From assembly GCA_050741255.1 (NCBI GenBank), contig JBOIEQ010000020.1, forward strand, positions 1 through 41,647: a stretch of DNA of 41,647 nucleotides, read 5' to 3'. Numbering within the stretch: position 1 is the stretch's first letter; the number at the start of each line of letters is the position of its first letter. The position numbers and the translations under genes are program-made. The DNA comes from CAZXNF01 sp050741255 (GTDB taxonomy: Bacteria > Pseudomonadota > Gammaproteobacteria > Burkholderiales > SG8-41). The notes under the pieces were generated by a model, which saw nothing but the letters and a program-made list of their open reading frames with translations, made no database searches and was not told the origin of the DNA. This document shows positions 1 to 8,296 of the stretch, one piece after another.

Positions 1-647
1 GTCCGGTGGCACCCATCCGCAAGGGCACGCTGGCCGGCGACTGGCTGGTCGCGGCCGGCAGCACGGACCTGTCGAGCTTCGGTTCACGCCGCACCAACCA
101 TGAAGTCATGGTCCGCGGCGCCTTCGCCAACCCGCGCATCAAGAACCTGCTCGCGCCCGGCACCGAAGGCGGCGTGACGATCCACCAGCCGAGCGGCGAC
201 AAGATGACGATTTTCGAAGCCTCGATGCGCTACCAGAAGGACGGCGTTCCGCTCTTCGTCTTCGGCGGCGAGGAATACGGCACGGGTTCGTCGCGCGACT
301 GGGCGGCGAAAGGCACCCAGATGCTGGGCATCAAGGTCGTCGTTGCGCGCGGCTATGAGCGCATCCACCGCTCCAACCTCGTCGGCATGGGCGTGCTGCC
401 CTGCCAGTTCAAGGGTGACGACAGCGTGCAGTCGCTGAAGATCGACGGCAGCGAGACCTTTGACCTCCTCGGCGTGGCCGGCGGCAACGTGAAGCCGCTG
501 CAGGACGTGACGCTGGTGATCCACCGCAAGGATGGCTCCACGCAGAACATCACCGTCACGCTGCGCGTGGATTCGCCGATCGAGGTGGAATACCTCAAGC
601 ACGGCGGAATCCTTCCCTACGTCCTGCGCGAGCTGATGGCCGCGTAG
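1..647 (+). CDS. acnA: Aconitate hydratase (AcnA/IRP1 type), 3' fragment cut by window edge
   Basis: This is the C-terminal swivel domain (domain 4) of an aconitase; the catalytic [4Fe-4S] part lies outside the window. The reading frame is open from base 1 (codons in register with base 3) to a TAG at 645-647, so the truncation is only the window edge. Visible family motifs are RRTNHEVMVRG, APGTEGGVT, the active-site segment GSSRDWAAKG with its substrate-contacting Ser and Arg, and the ending HGGILPYVLREL. The protein is clearly a different sequence from the two complete aconitases in this window, so it is a diverged paralogue and not a recent duplicate. Its stop is 26 nt before the next aconitase start, with no terminator between, so the two probably share a transcript. 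Exact substrate specificity cannot be judged from this fragment. Confidence 0.93.
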   Translation, partial: PVAPIRKGTLAGDWLVAAGSTDLSSFGSRRTNHEVMVRGAFANPRIKNLLAPGTEGGVTIHQPSGDKMTIFEASMRYQKDGVPLFVFGGEEYGTGSSRDWAAKGTQMLGIKVVVARGYERIHRSNLVGMGVLPCQFKGDDSVQSLKIDGSETFDLLGVAGGNVKPLQDVTLVIHRKDGSTQNITVTLRVDSPIEVEYLKHGGILPYVLRELMAA

Positions 648-673
648 TCATCACCGGATAAAGGCACCAAGAC

Positions 674-3367
674 ATGGCAAACGATCCTTTCAAAACGCTG
701 CGCGACTTCACGCCGTCCAAAGGCAAGGCCGGGCGCTACCACTCGCTCGCCGCGCTCGAGGCGGCGGGCTTCGGCAAGATCTCGCGCCTGCCGCGCTCCA
801 TCCGCGTGGTGCTGGAGGCGCTGGTGCGCCATTGCGACGGCAAACTGGTGACGGAAGACCACGTGAAGGCACTGGCGGCGTGGCAGCCCAAGGGCAAGCG
901 CACGTCGGAGATTCCCTTCATCGTCGTGCGCATCGTGCTGCAGGACCTGATCGGCTTCGGCACGCTGAACGATTTGTCCGCGATGCGTGCGGCCGCGGGT
1001 CGCCTGGGCCTGGAGCCCGGCAGCATCGAGCCCCTGGTGCCGGTGGACGTGGTCGTCGACCACTCGGTGGAAATCGACGTGCACAACACGCCGGACGCCG
1101 TACAGCGCAACCAGGAAATCGAATTCAAGCGCAATGCCGAGCGCTATCTGTTCGTCAAATGGGCGCAGGGCGCGTTCAAGACCGTCCGCGTCGTCCCCCC
1201 CGGCAACGGCATCATTCACCAGATCAACATGGAGTACCTCTCCCGCGGCGTGTGGGAAAAGGACGGCGTGTGGTTCCCGGACACCGTGTTCGGCACCGAC
1301 TCGCACACCACCATGGTCAACGGCATCGGTGTCGTGGCCTGGGGCGTGGGCGGCATCGAAGCCGAAGCCGGCATGCTCGGCCAGCCCAATGCCTTCCTCA
1401 CGCCTGATGTGGTGGGCTGCCACATGACCGGCAAGCTGCGCGAAGGCGTCACGGCCACCGATCTCGCGCTCACCGTCACCGAACTCATGCGCAAGGCCAA
1501 GGTGGTGGGCAAATTCGTCGAGTTCTTCGGCGCAGGCGCCACCGCGTTGACCGCCGCCGACCGTTGCACCGTCGCCAACATGGCGCCCGAATACGGCGCC
1601 ACCATGGGCTTCTTCCCGGTCGACGACAAGACGGTCGACTACTTCCGCACCACCGGCCGCGAGCCGGAACAGGTCGCCGCCATCGAGTCGTACTACAAGG
1701 CGCAGGACATGTTCGGCATGCCCAAGAAGGGCGAGATCGACTACAGCGAGCTGATCGAGCTGGATCTCGACAGCGTCGTGCCCAGCCTGTCGGGCCCGAA
1801 ACGTCCGCAGGACCGCGTCAATCTGCCCGATCTGGGCCGCGGTTTCGACGCGCTGTTCTCGGCACCCACCGACAAGAACGGCTACGCCCGCCCCGCCGCC
1901 GACCTGACGCGCCGCGAACCGAGCGGGCATCCGGAGTTCGATGTCGGCCACGGCGACGTGCTGATCTCGTCAATCACCTCCTGCACCAACACCTCCAATC
2001 CCGCGCTGCTGATCGCCGCCGGCCTGCTGGCCAAGCGCGCGGTCGAAAAGGGGCTCAAGGTGAGTCCGCGCGTCAAAACCTCGCTCGCGCCCGGCTCCAA
2101 GGTCGCCACGGCCTATCTGCGCGACGCGGGTCTGCTGCCGTACCTCGAACAGCTCGGTTACGGCGTCGTCGCCTACGGCTGCACCACCTGCATGGGCGCG
2201 GCCGGCCCGCTGGACGCCAAGATCGAGGAAGCCGTGGTGTCCAAGGATCTCGTCACCGCCGCGGTGCTCTCCGGCAACCGCAACTTCGAGGCGCGCGTGC
2301 ACGCCAACCTGCGCGCGAACTACCTGGCCAGCCCCGCACTGGTGGTGGCCTACGGCATTGCCGGCACGGTGCGCACCGACCTCACCAAGGACCCGCTGGG
2401 CACGGGTGCGGACGGCAAGCCTGTGTATCTGAAGGACGTATGGCCCAGCGACACGGAAGTCGCCTCGCTGATGAAGTTCGCCTCCAACGCGGAGCACTTC
2501 CGCCGCGAGTACGGCGACCTGTCCGGCAACCGGAAGCTGTGGGAAGCCATCCCCACCGTCGAAGGCGCGGTCTACAAATGGGACGCCAAGTCCACCTTCA
2601 TCAAGGAACCGCCCTTCTTCGACGGCGTCACCCGCGTGCCCGGCAAGGTCAGCGACATCCAGGGCGCGCGCGCACTGGCGATCCTCGGCGACTCCATCAC
2701 GACCGACCACATCAGCCCCTCCACCAAGATCAAGCCCGGCACGCCGGCCGGCAAATGGCTGGAACCCTTCGGCACCCCGCCCGCCGAGTGGGGCCACTTC
2801 GGTGTGCGCCGCTGCAACCACGAGCTGATGGTGCGCGGCACCTTCGCCAACGTCCGGCTGCGCAACGCGGTCGCGCCCGGCACCGAGGGTCCGATCACGA
2901 AGCACCAGCCCGACGGCGCGCAGATGACGATCTTCGAGGCGTCCGAGCTGTACCAGAAGGCCGGCACACCGCTCGTCATCTTCGGCGGCGAGGATTACGG
3001 CATGGGCTCCTCGCGCGACTGGGCGGCCAAGGGCGTGCAACTGCTGGGCGTCAAGGCCGTGATCGTGAAGAGCTTCGAGCGCATCCACCGCGCCAACCTG
3101 ATCGGCATGGGCGTGCTGCCCCTGCAGTTCAAGCCGGGCACCGACGTCAAGTCGCTCGGCATCGACGGTACCGAAACCTTCGCTGTCGAGGGCGTGGCCG
3201 GCGGCGACGTGAAACCCCTGCAGGACGTGACGCTCGTCATCACCCGCAAGGACGGGGCCCAGCAGCGCGTGCCGCTCACGCTGCGCATCGATACCGTCAT
3301 TGAGGTCGACTACCTGAAGCACGGCGGCATCCTGCCCTACGTACTGCGCAACCTGCTGGCGGCCTGA
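674..3367 (+). CDS. acnA: Aconitate hydratase, AcnA/IRP1-type, complete (897 aa)
   Basis: Cytoplasmic iron-sulfur enzyme of the TCA cycle that interconverts citrate and isocitrate. The length is normal for the monomeric AcnA/IRP1 class. The three cluster ligands are visible: Cys437 in ITSCTNTSNP and Cys503/Cys506 in YGCTTCMG. The substrate-contact segments SGNRNFEARVH and GSSRDWAAKG are intact, so I see no sign of inactivation. The ATG at 674 begins a typical N-terminus (a phenylalanine-rich start, then GRYHSLAALE). The gene lies directly behind another aconitase gene (26-nt gap) and ends in a strong hairpin terminator, so it looks like the last gene of that transcription unit. Because the window carries three such paralogues, one could prefer a related hydroxy-tricarboxylate; no prpF-like partner is present to suggest 2-methylcitrate work. 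Confidence 0.95.
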   Translation: MANDPFKTLRDFTPSKGKAGRYHSLAALEAAGFGKISRLPRSIRVVLEALVRHCDGKLVTEDHVKALAAWQPKGKRTSEIPFIVVRIVLQDLIGFGTLNDLSAMRAAAGRLGLEPGSIEPLVPVDVVVDHSVEIDVHNTPDAVQRNQEIEFKRNAERYLFVKWAQGAFKTVRVVPPGNGIIHQINMEYLSRGVWEKDGVWFPDTVFGTDSHTTMVNGIGVVAWGVGGIEAEAGMLGQPNAFLTPDVVGCHMTGKLREGVTATDLALTVTELMRKAKVVGKFVEFFGAGATALTAADRCTVANMAPEYGATMGFFPVDDKTVDYFRTTGREPEQVAAIESYYKAQDMFGMPKKGEIDYSELIELDLDSVVPSLSGPKRPQDRVNLPDLGRGFDALFSAPTDKNGYARPAADLTRREPSGHPEFDVGHGDVLISSITSCTNTSNPALLIAAGLLAKRAVEKGLKVSPRVKTSLAPGSKVATAYLRDAGLLPYLEQLGYGVVAYGCTTCMGAAGPLDAKIEEAVVSKDLVTAAVLSGNRNFEARVHANLRANYLASPALVVAYGIAGTVRTDLTKDPLGTGADGKPVYLKDVWPSDTEVASLMKFASNAEHFRREYGDLSGNRKLWEAIPTVEGAVYKWDAKSTFIKEPPFFDGVTRVPGKVSDIQGARALAILGDSITTDHISPSTKIKPGTPAGKWLEPFGTPPAEWGHFGVRRCNHELMVRGTFANVRLRNAVAPGTEGPITKHQPDGAQMTIFEASELYQKAGTPLVIFGGEDYGMGSSRDWAAKGVQLLGVKAVIVKSFERIHRANLIGMGVLPLQFKPGTDVKSLGIDGTETFAVEGVAGGDVKPLQDVTLVITRKDGAQQRVPLTLRIDTVIEVDYLKHGGILPYVLRNLLAA

Positions 3368-3392
3368 CGCTACAGACCGCAAGACACCAACA

Positions 3393-3429
3393 GGGCCCGG
3401 GCGAGCCATCGTCCGGGCCCTTGTTTTTT
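3393..3429 (+). terminator. Rho-independent terminator after the tandem aconitases
   Basis: The arms GGGCCCGG (3393-3400) and CCGGGCCC (3413-3420) pair perfectly around a 12-nt loop and are followed at once by TTGTTTTTT. It lies 26 nt after the aconitase stop, with the T-run on the plus strand, as expected for the end of that operon. Confidence 0.9.
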
Positions 3430-3494
3430 CTCCTGCAATTTCCGTTGCTTGCGGGAGGGCGCCTTGCGCGCAGCCCCGGCCTGCAGGCACATGC

Positions 3495-3500
3495 TATAGT
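3495..3500 (+). promoter_or_regulatory. Candidate -10 element (TATAGT) for the channel gene
   Basis: TATAGT stands out in GC-rich sequence downstream of the aconitase terminator and about 105 nt ahead of the channel start codon. I see no convincing -35 at 17 bp. The implied leader contains the short direct repeat GGTCAGGATGGTCAG. Assigned by eye only. Confidence 0.4.
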
Positions 3501-3604
3501 CATTTTTACTTCTGGCCGGAACGGTCAGGATGGTCAGAACGCATGCACCGCATGCGCCGCACGCACAACAGGTTCAGCCAGTTGTCACCACCGGGGAGAT
3601 CGTC

Positions 3605-5053
3605 ATGGAAACCTTGTTCCAGTCGCTGCAGCAAACACTCGGCGCGCATCTGCCCGCCATCCTCGGCGCGCTCGCCATCCTCATCGCCGGCTGGATCATC
3701 GCCGTCGCCGCCCGCGCCGGCACCCGCACGCTGCTGACCTACCTCAAGGTCAACAACCGCATCCGGGAAAGCACCGAACAGGCGATTGATGTCGAAAGCC
3801 CGATCGCACTGGGCGTGTTCTGGCTGATCATCCTCATCACGCTGGTCGGCGTGTTCAATTCACTCGACCTGCAGTCCGTTTCCAACCCCTTCGCCGCGCT
3901 GGTCACGCAGATCCTCGGCTACCTGCCGCGCCTGATCGGCGGGGTGCTGCTGCTGCTCATCGTCTGGGTGATCGCCACCGCGCTGCGAACGCTGGTCAAC
4001 CGGGGGCTCGCCGCCACCGCCTGGGACGACAAGCTCTCCAAGCAGGCCGGCATGGAGCCCATGAGCAAGAGCGTGAGCAACGTCCTGTTCTGGCTCGTGA
4101 TCCTGCTCTTCATTCCGGCCATCCTCGGCGCCTTCCAGCTGGAAGGCCTGCTCGAGCCGGTGCGGGCAATGGTCAACAAGATGCTCGACATCCTGCCCAA
4201 CATCTTCGCCGCCTGCGTCATCGGTTTTGTCGGCTGGCTGGTGGCCAAAGTGCTGCGCGGACTGGTGACGAACCTGCTGCTCGCCGCCGGCGCGGACCGC
4301 CTCGGCAAATCCGCGGGCCTCGACCCGTCGGTGCAGATCTCCCGCCTGGCCGGCATGCTGGTCTTCATCTTCGTCTTCGTGCCCACGCTGATCGCGGCGC
4401 TGGACGCGCTGAAGATCGAAGCCGTGTCGCGCCCCGCCACCGAGATGCTGGGCAAGATGCTCGACGCCATCCCGCACGTGCTGGCGGCTGCGGTCATCCT
4501 GACCCTCACCTACTACGTCGCCAAGTTCGCGTCCGGCTTCGCCGGCCAGCTGCTGACGCGGCTGGGGTTCGACGCGCTGCCGCAAAAGCTGGGGGTGGGG
4601 CAGGCCCTCTCCGGCGGCTTGAAGCCCTCCAGCCTCGTCAGCGGACTGATCCTGTTTTTTGCCATGCTGTTCGCCACCGTGGAGGCGTCCAACCAGCTCG
4701 GCTTCGGGCAGGTGCGCGATGTCGTCGCCGCCTTCATCAAGTTCGGCGGCGACCTGCTGCTGGGCGGCGCCATCCTGGTGATCGGATTCTGGCTGGCGAG
4801 TCTGGCGTACCGGACCATCGTCAAGGCCAATCCCGCCGCCGCCAACATGGCGCGCATCGCCCAGCTCGCGATCCTCGGGCTGGTGCTCGCCATGGGCCTG
4901 CGCGCGATGGGCATCGCCAACGAGATCGTGCAGCTTGCCTTCGGACTGACGCTGGGCGCGATCGCGATCGCCTTCGCGCTGTCCTTCGGCCTCGGCGGAC
5001 GCGAAGCCGCCGGCAAGCAGATGGAGTACTGGCTGGGCAAACTGCGCAAGTAA
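3605..5053 (+). CDS. MscS/CmpX-like mechanosensitive ion channel family membrane protein
   Basis: An integral inner-membrane protein of 482 aa with roughly ten hydrophobic segments spread over the whole length, in repeats of the form 'amphipathic stretch, then PxxLxxxxxLxxGW'. This is the pattern of the conserved TM-helix repeat found in CmpX-like members of the small-conductance mechanosensitive channel superfamily. The C-terminus IAFALSFGLGGREAAGK resembles the pore-helix end of that group. The frame is open upstream to 3530, but the ATG at 3605 is chosen because GGGGAG (3593-3598) sits 6 nt before it and the protein then begins directly with a hydrophobic helix. It stands alone between a terminator and a large hairpin. 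A role in osmotic or membrane-tension response is inferred from family; gating and ion selectivity cannot be read from the sequence. Confidence 0.8.
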   Translation: METLFQSLQQTLGAHLPAILGALAILIAGWIIAVAARAGTRTLLTYLKVNNRIRESTEQAIDVESPIALGVFWLIILITLVGVFNSLDLQSVSNPFAALVTQILGYLPRLIGGVLLLLIVWVIATALRTLVNRGLAATAWDDKLSKQAGMEPMSKSVSNVLFWLVILLFIPAILGAFQLEGLLEPVRAMVNKMLDILPNIFAACVIGFVGWLVAKVLRGLVTNLLLAAGADRLGKSAGLDPSVQISRLAGMLVFIFVFVPTLIAALDALKIEAVSRPATEMLGKMLDAIPHVLAAAVILTLTYYVAKFASGFAGQLLTRLGFDALPQKLGVGQALSGGLKPSSLVSGLILFFAMLFATVEASNQLGFGQVRDVVAAFIKFGGDLLLGGAILVIGFWLASLAYRTIVKANPAAANMARIAQLAILGLVLAMGLRAMGIANEIVQLAFGLTLGAIAIAFALSFGLGGREAAGKQMEYWLGKLRK

Positions 5054-5069
5054 GCGATAGCCCGTTCCT

Positions 5070-5110
5070 CAACGGCCGCGCGGCTGGTTCAATCCAGTGC
5101 GCGGCCGTTG
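5070..5110. terminator. Long perfect hairpin after the channel gene
   Basis: The 12-nt arms CAACGGCCGCGC (5070-5081) and GCGCGGCCGTTG (5099-5110) are perfectly complementary, and the intervening sequence holds a second small stem (CTGG / CCAG). There is no T-run, so it may act as a factor-dependent terminator, an RNA 3' end stabiliser or an insulator before the pdh promoter. Confidence 0.5.
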
Positions 5111-5126
5111 GCTTGTCCGGCGCCGT

Positions 5127-5132
5127 TACAAT
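5127..5132 (+). promoter_or_regulatory. Candidate -10 element (TACAAT) directly before pdhA
   Basis: TACAAT ends only 10 nt before the chosen pdhA ATG (5143). Transcription starting 6-8 nt downstream of it would leave almost no leader and no room for a ribosome binding site. No clear -35 is seen. Confidence 0.4.
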
Positions 5133-5142
5133 CGTCATCGTC

Positions 5143-6228
5143 ATGACCGTCGCCGCCTCGTTCGAGATCCCATACCTGCAGTGCCTCGGCGCGCATGGGC
5201 AGCCGGTGGGCACGCTGCCCATATGGGCGCAGGACACCTCGGCGCTGGTCCCGCTCTACCGCTGGATGCAGCGCATGCGCGCCTACGACACCAAGGCCAT
5301 CGCTCTTCAGCGTACAGGCCAGCTCGGCACCTATGCGTCCATGCTCGGCAAGGAGGCCGTCGAGGCCGGCATCGGTGCGGCGCTGAAACCCGAGGACGTC
5401 TTCCTCTGCACCTACCGCGAGAACGGCGCACAGCTGATGCGCGGCATCACCATGCGCGAGCTGTTCCTTTACTGGGGCGGGGACGAGCGCGGCAGCGCGT
5501 TTGCGAAGTCTGTCCACGACTTCCCGATCTGCGTGACAATCGCCTCGCAATGCCTGCACGCCGCGGGCGTTGCCTACGCGCTGAAGATCAAGCGCGAGCC
5601 GCGCGTGGCCCTCTGCACGCTGGGTGACGGCGCGTCCTCCAAGGGCGACTTCTACGAGGCGCTGAACGCGGCGGGCGCGTGGCGGTTGCCGCTGGTGATC
5701 GTGCTGACGAACAACCAGTGGGCGATCTCCGTGCCACGCACCGCGCAGAGCGCCGCGCAGACGCTCGCGCAGAAAGCCATCGCCGGCGGCGTGCCGGGCC
5801 TGCAGGTGGACGGCAACGACGTCATCGCCATGCGCCAGGCGATCGGCGAGGCGGTTGAAACGGCGCGCACGGGCGGCGGACCGGCGCTGATCGAAGCGGT
5901 CACCTACCGGCTCTCGGACCACACCACCGCCGACGATGCCTCCCGCTACCGGCCGGCCGAGGAACTCGCGGACGCCTGGCAACGCGAGCCCGTCGCGCGG
6001 CTGCGGAGCTACCTCGTTGCGCAGGGGGTGTGGGACAAGGTGCAGGAGGACGCGCTGCTCAAACAGGTCAACGAGGAAGTACAGGCGGCAGCCCAGTCCT
6101 ATCTCGATACGCCGCCCCCGCCGCTGTCGCAGATGTTCGATCACCACTACGCCACGCTGCCCGCCGCGCTCGCCGCGCAACGCGAGCAATGGCTGTCCGG
6201 TCCCGATGGCGCAGATCACCCTCGTTGA
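5143..6228 (+). CDS. pdhA: Pyruvate dehydrogenase E1 component, alpha subunit
   Basis: Thiamine-diphosphate-dependent subunit (361 aa) of a heterotetrameric 2-oxoacid dehydrogenase E1, cytoplasmic. It decarboxylates the 2-oxoacid and hands the acyl group to lipoyl-E2. The ThDP/Mg motif is visible as GDG at residues 161-163 ending in TNN at 189-191. YRENGAQLMRG and LYWGGDERGS (near residues 91-118) resemble the pyruvate-type rather than the branched-chain or acetoin enzymes. The ATG at 5143 is preferred over an in-frame upstream GTG/TTG-type start at 5113 because the extra residues would lie in the promoter and hairpin region; there is no good Shine-Dalgarno. It overlaps the E1 beta gene by 23 nt, so the two are translationally linked. 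Substrate (pyruvate versus another 2-oxoacid) is a family inference. Confidence 0.88.
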   Translation: MTVAASFEIPYLQCLGAHGQPVGTLPIWAQDTSALVPLYRWMQRMRAYDTKAIALQRTGQLGTYASMLGKEAVEAGIGAALKPEDVFLCTYRENGAQLMRGITMRELFLYWGGDERGSAFAKSVHDFPICVTIASQCLHAAGVAYALKIKREPRVALCTLGDGASSKGDFYEALNAAGAWRLPLVIVLTNNQWAISVPRTAQSAAQTLAQKAIAGGVPGLQVDGNDVIAMRQAIGEAVETARTGGGPALIEAVTYRLSDHTTADDASRYRPAEELADAWQREPVARLRSYLVAQGVWDKVQEDALLKQVNEEVQAAAQSYLDTPPPPLSQMFDHHYATLPAALAAQREQWLSGPDGADHPR

Positions 6229-7186
6229 GGCGGTCAACTTAGCACTCGCCCGCGCGATGGCGGACGATGAGCGCGTCGTCTTGCTTGGCCAAGACATCGG
6301 CACCAACGGTGGCGTGTTTCGCGCGACGCTCGGCCTGCTCGACCGCTTCGGCGGCGAACGCGTGATCGACACGCCGCTCGCGGAAGCGCTGATCGCCGGC
6401 ATGGCCATCGGCATGGCGGCGGAGGGTCTGAAACCCGTCGCGGAAATCCAGTTCTCCGGCTTCGCCTACACCGTCATCGACCAGATCCTCAACCACGCCG
6501 GCCGTCTGCGGCACCGCACCCAGGGCCGGCTGTCCTGCCCGCTGGTGCTGCGCACGCCCTGCGGCGCCGGCATCCATCCGCCCGAGCATCATTCGGAAAG
6601 CCCGGAAGCGATGTTCGCGCACATCCCGGGCATCCGGGTCGTGTATCCATCGTCGCCGAGGCGCGCCTACGGCCTGCTGCTCGCCGCGATCCGCGATCCT
6701 GATCCGGTGATCTTCCTCGAACCCACCCGCCTCTACCGGCTGTTCAAGGAGGAGGTCGCCGACAGCGGCGAGGCCCTGCCGCTCGACCAGTGCGTGACGC
6801 TGCGCGAAGGGACCGACGTTACGCTCGTCACCTGGGGCGCGATGGTGTTCGACACGCTGCAGGCCGCCGACGAACTGGCCGAACAGGGCGTGATGGCGGA
6901 GGTCATCGACTGCGTGACGCTCAAGCCTTTCGATCTCGATAGCGTCCTGGCGTCGGTGGCGCGCACCGGCCGCTGCGTGATCGTGAGCGAAGCGCCGCGC
7001 ACCGCGGGCTTCGCGAACGAAATCGCGGCCGGGCTGGCCGAACACGGGCTGCTTACGCTGCTGGCGCCGGTCGTGCGCGTCACCGCGCCGGACATCATCG
7101 TCCCCTACGCACGGCTGGAACACCACTACCTGCCCGGCAAGCGGCAGATCGTCGCCGCGGTCAGGAAAACCCTGGAGTTCGCATGA
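6206..7186 (+). CDS. pdhB: Pyruvate dehydrogenase E1 component, beta subunit
   Basis: Transketolase-like beta subunit (326 aa) that completes the E1 active site together with the alpha subunit. It begins MAQITLVEAVNLALARAM and shows the typical segments LGQDIGTNGGVFRAT, DTPLAEALIAGMAIGMA, EIQFSGFAYTVIDQI and the C-terminal transketolase domain with VIDCVTLKPFD. Length is normal. The ATG at 6206 lies inside the end of pdhA; the same frame is open further upstream, but that stretch translates to low-complexity sequence typical of an out-of-frame shadow. Its stop overlaps the E2 start as ATGA (7183-7186), so the three genes form one tight operon. Confidence 0.9.
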   Translation: MAQITLVEAVNLALARAMADDERVVLLGQDIGTNGGVFRATLGLLDRFGGERVIDTPLAEALIAGMAIGMAAEGLKPVAEIQFSGFAYTVIDQILNHAGRLRHRTQGRLSCPLVLRTPCGAGIHPPEHHSESPEAMFAHIPGIRVVYPSSPRRAYGLLLAAIRDPDPVIFLEPTRLYRLFKEEVADSGEALPLDQCVTLREGTDVTLVTWGAMVFDTLQAADELAEQGVMAEVIDCVTLKPFDLDSVLASVARTGRCVIVSEAPRTAGFANEIAAGLAEHGLLTLLAPVVRVTAPDIIVPYARLEHHYLPGKRQIVAAVRKTLEFA

Positions 7187-8277
7187 AGCTCTTCAAGCTG
7201 CCGGATCTCGGCGAAGGCCTGCAGGAGGCCGAGATCGTCAAGTGGCACGTCGCCGTCGGCGACGAGGTCGCGGTGGACCAGCCGCTGGTCTCGGTGGAAA
7301 CGGCCAAGGCCATCGTCGACGTGCCCGCGCCCTATTCCGGCAAGGTGGCCCGCCTGTTCGGCGGCGAGCACGACATCGCATACGTCGGCGCGCCCCTGAT
7401 TGGCTTCGAAGGCGACGGCGAGGACACCGGCACGGTCGTCGGCAAGGTCGAAACCGGCAAGGTCATGGCCGATGCCCCGATCGCAGCCTCACCGCTTGCC
7501 CACGGCATCAAGGCCACGCCCGCCGTGCGCGCGATGGCCCGCAAGGCCGACGTCGACCTGGCCATGGTCACGCCGACCGGCGCGGACGGCCTGATCACCG
7601 CTGCCGACGTGCAGCGCGCGGCCCGCATCCTCGCCGGCCTCGGGCCGCAGGAGGTGCTGCGCGGCGTGCGCCGCGCGATGGCACAGAGCATGACGCTAGC
7701 CCATGCCGAGGTCGCCTCCGCCACCCTCATGGACGATGCCGATATCAACGCCTGGGCGCCCGGTCAGAAGGTCACGCTGCGCCTGATCCGCGCGATCGTC
7801 GCCGCCTGCAAGGCCGAGCCTGGTCTGAACGCCTGGTTCGACGGCCAGGCGCTGGGCCGCCGCCTGCTGAAGCAGGTCGATCTCGGCGTGGCCGTGGACA
7901 CACCGGACGGACTGCTGGTGCCGGTGCTGCGGAACCTCGAAACCCGCGCACCCGGTGAAATTGAACCGGCCCTCATCAAACTGGTGGAAGACACCCGCGC
8001 GCGCCGCGTGCCGCCGGAAGACCTGCGCGCCAACACCATCACACTCTCCAACTTCGGCACGATCGCGGGCCGTTACGCCTCGCCGATCATCGTGCCGCCC
8101 ACGGTCGCCATCGTCGGCGCCGGGCGCGTGCGCAAGGAGGTCGTCGTGTCAGACGACCGGCCGGCGGTGCATCGCGTGCTGCCGCTGTCGCTGACCTTCG
8201 ATCATCGCGCGGTGACCGGCGGCGAAGCGGGACGTTTCCTCGGCGCGCTGATTGCCGATCTTCAATCCCCCCAATAG
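7183..8277 (+). CDS. pdhC: Dihydrolipoamide acyltransferase (E2), compact form
   Basis: E2 core of the dehydrogenase complex (364 aa). Order of domains: one lipoyl domain (about 1-78, lipoyl lysine K42 in VETAKA), an alanine-poor linker, a peripheral-subunit (E3)-binding domain (about 105-142, ATPAVRAMARKADVDL) and a catalytic domain from about 155. The catalytic domain is short, about 210 residues. Its active-site motif is FDHRAVTGGEAGRF: the histidine (H341) is present, but the Asp of the usual HxxxDG motif is Thr345. TLSNFGTIAG and VPVLRN are kept. It is coupled to E1 beta by an ATGA overlap. No lipoamide dehydrogenase (E3) gene follows, so E3 must come from elsewhere in the genome. The Asp-to-Thr change may be typical of a subfamily rather than inactivating. 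Confidence 0.85.
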   Translation: MKLFKLPDLGEGLQEAEIVKWHVAVGDEVAVDQPLVSVETAKAIVDVPAPYSGKVARLFGGEHDIAYVGAPLIGFEGDGEDTGTVVGKVETGKVMADAPIAASPLAHGIKATPAVRAMARKADVDLAMVTPTGADGLITAADVQRAARILAGLGPQEVLRGVRRAMAQSMTLAHAEVASATLMDDADINAWAPGQKVTLRLIRAIVAACKAEPGLNAWFDGQALGRRLLKQVDLGVAVDTPDGLLVPVLRNLETRAPGEIEPALIKLVEDTRARRVPPEDLRANTITLSNFGTIAGRYASPIIVPPTVAIVGAGRVRKEVVVSDDRPAVHRVLPLSLTFDHRAVTGGEAGRFLGALIADLQSPQ

Positions 8278-8296
8278 CTAATCTTCGAGTCCTGAA

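Noticed and set aside
674..3367. 2-methylcitrate dehydratase (AcnD) as identity of the second aconitase
   Set aside because: No prpF, prpB or prpC neighbour and the Cys437/503/506 spacing and length fit AcnA; kept as aconitase, with specificity left open.
617..5049. Long antisense open frames over the aconitase and channel genes (for example 617-1951 and 1970-3490, minus strand)
   Set aside because: High GC keeps opposite frames open; the translations are low-complexity Ala/Arg/His-rich with no motif, and the sense genes are unmistakable.
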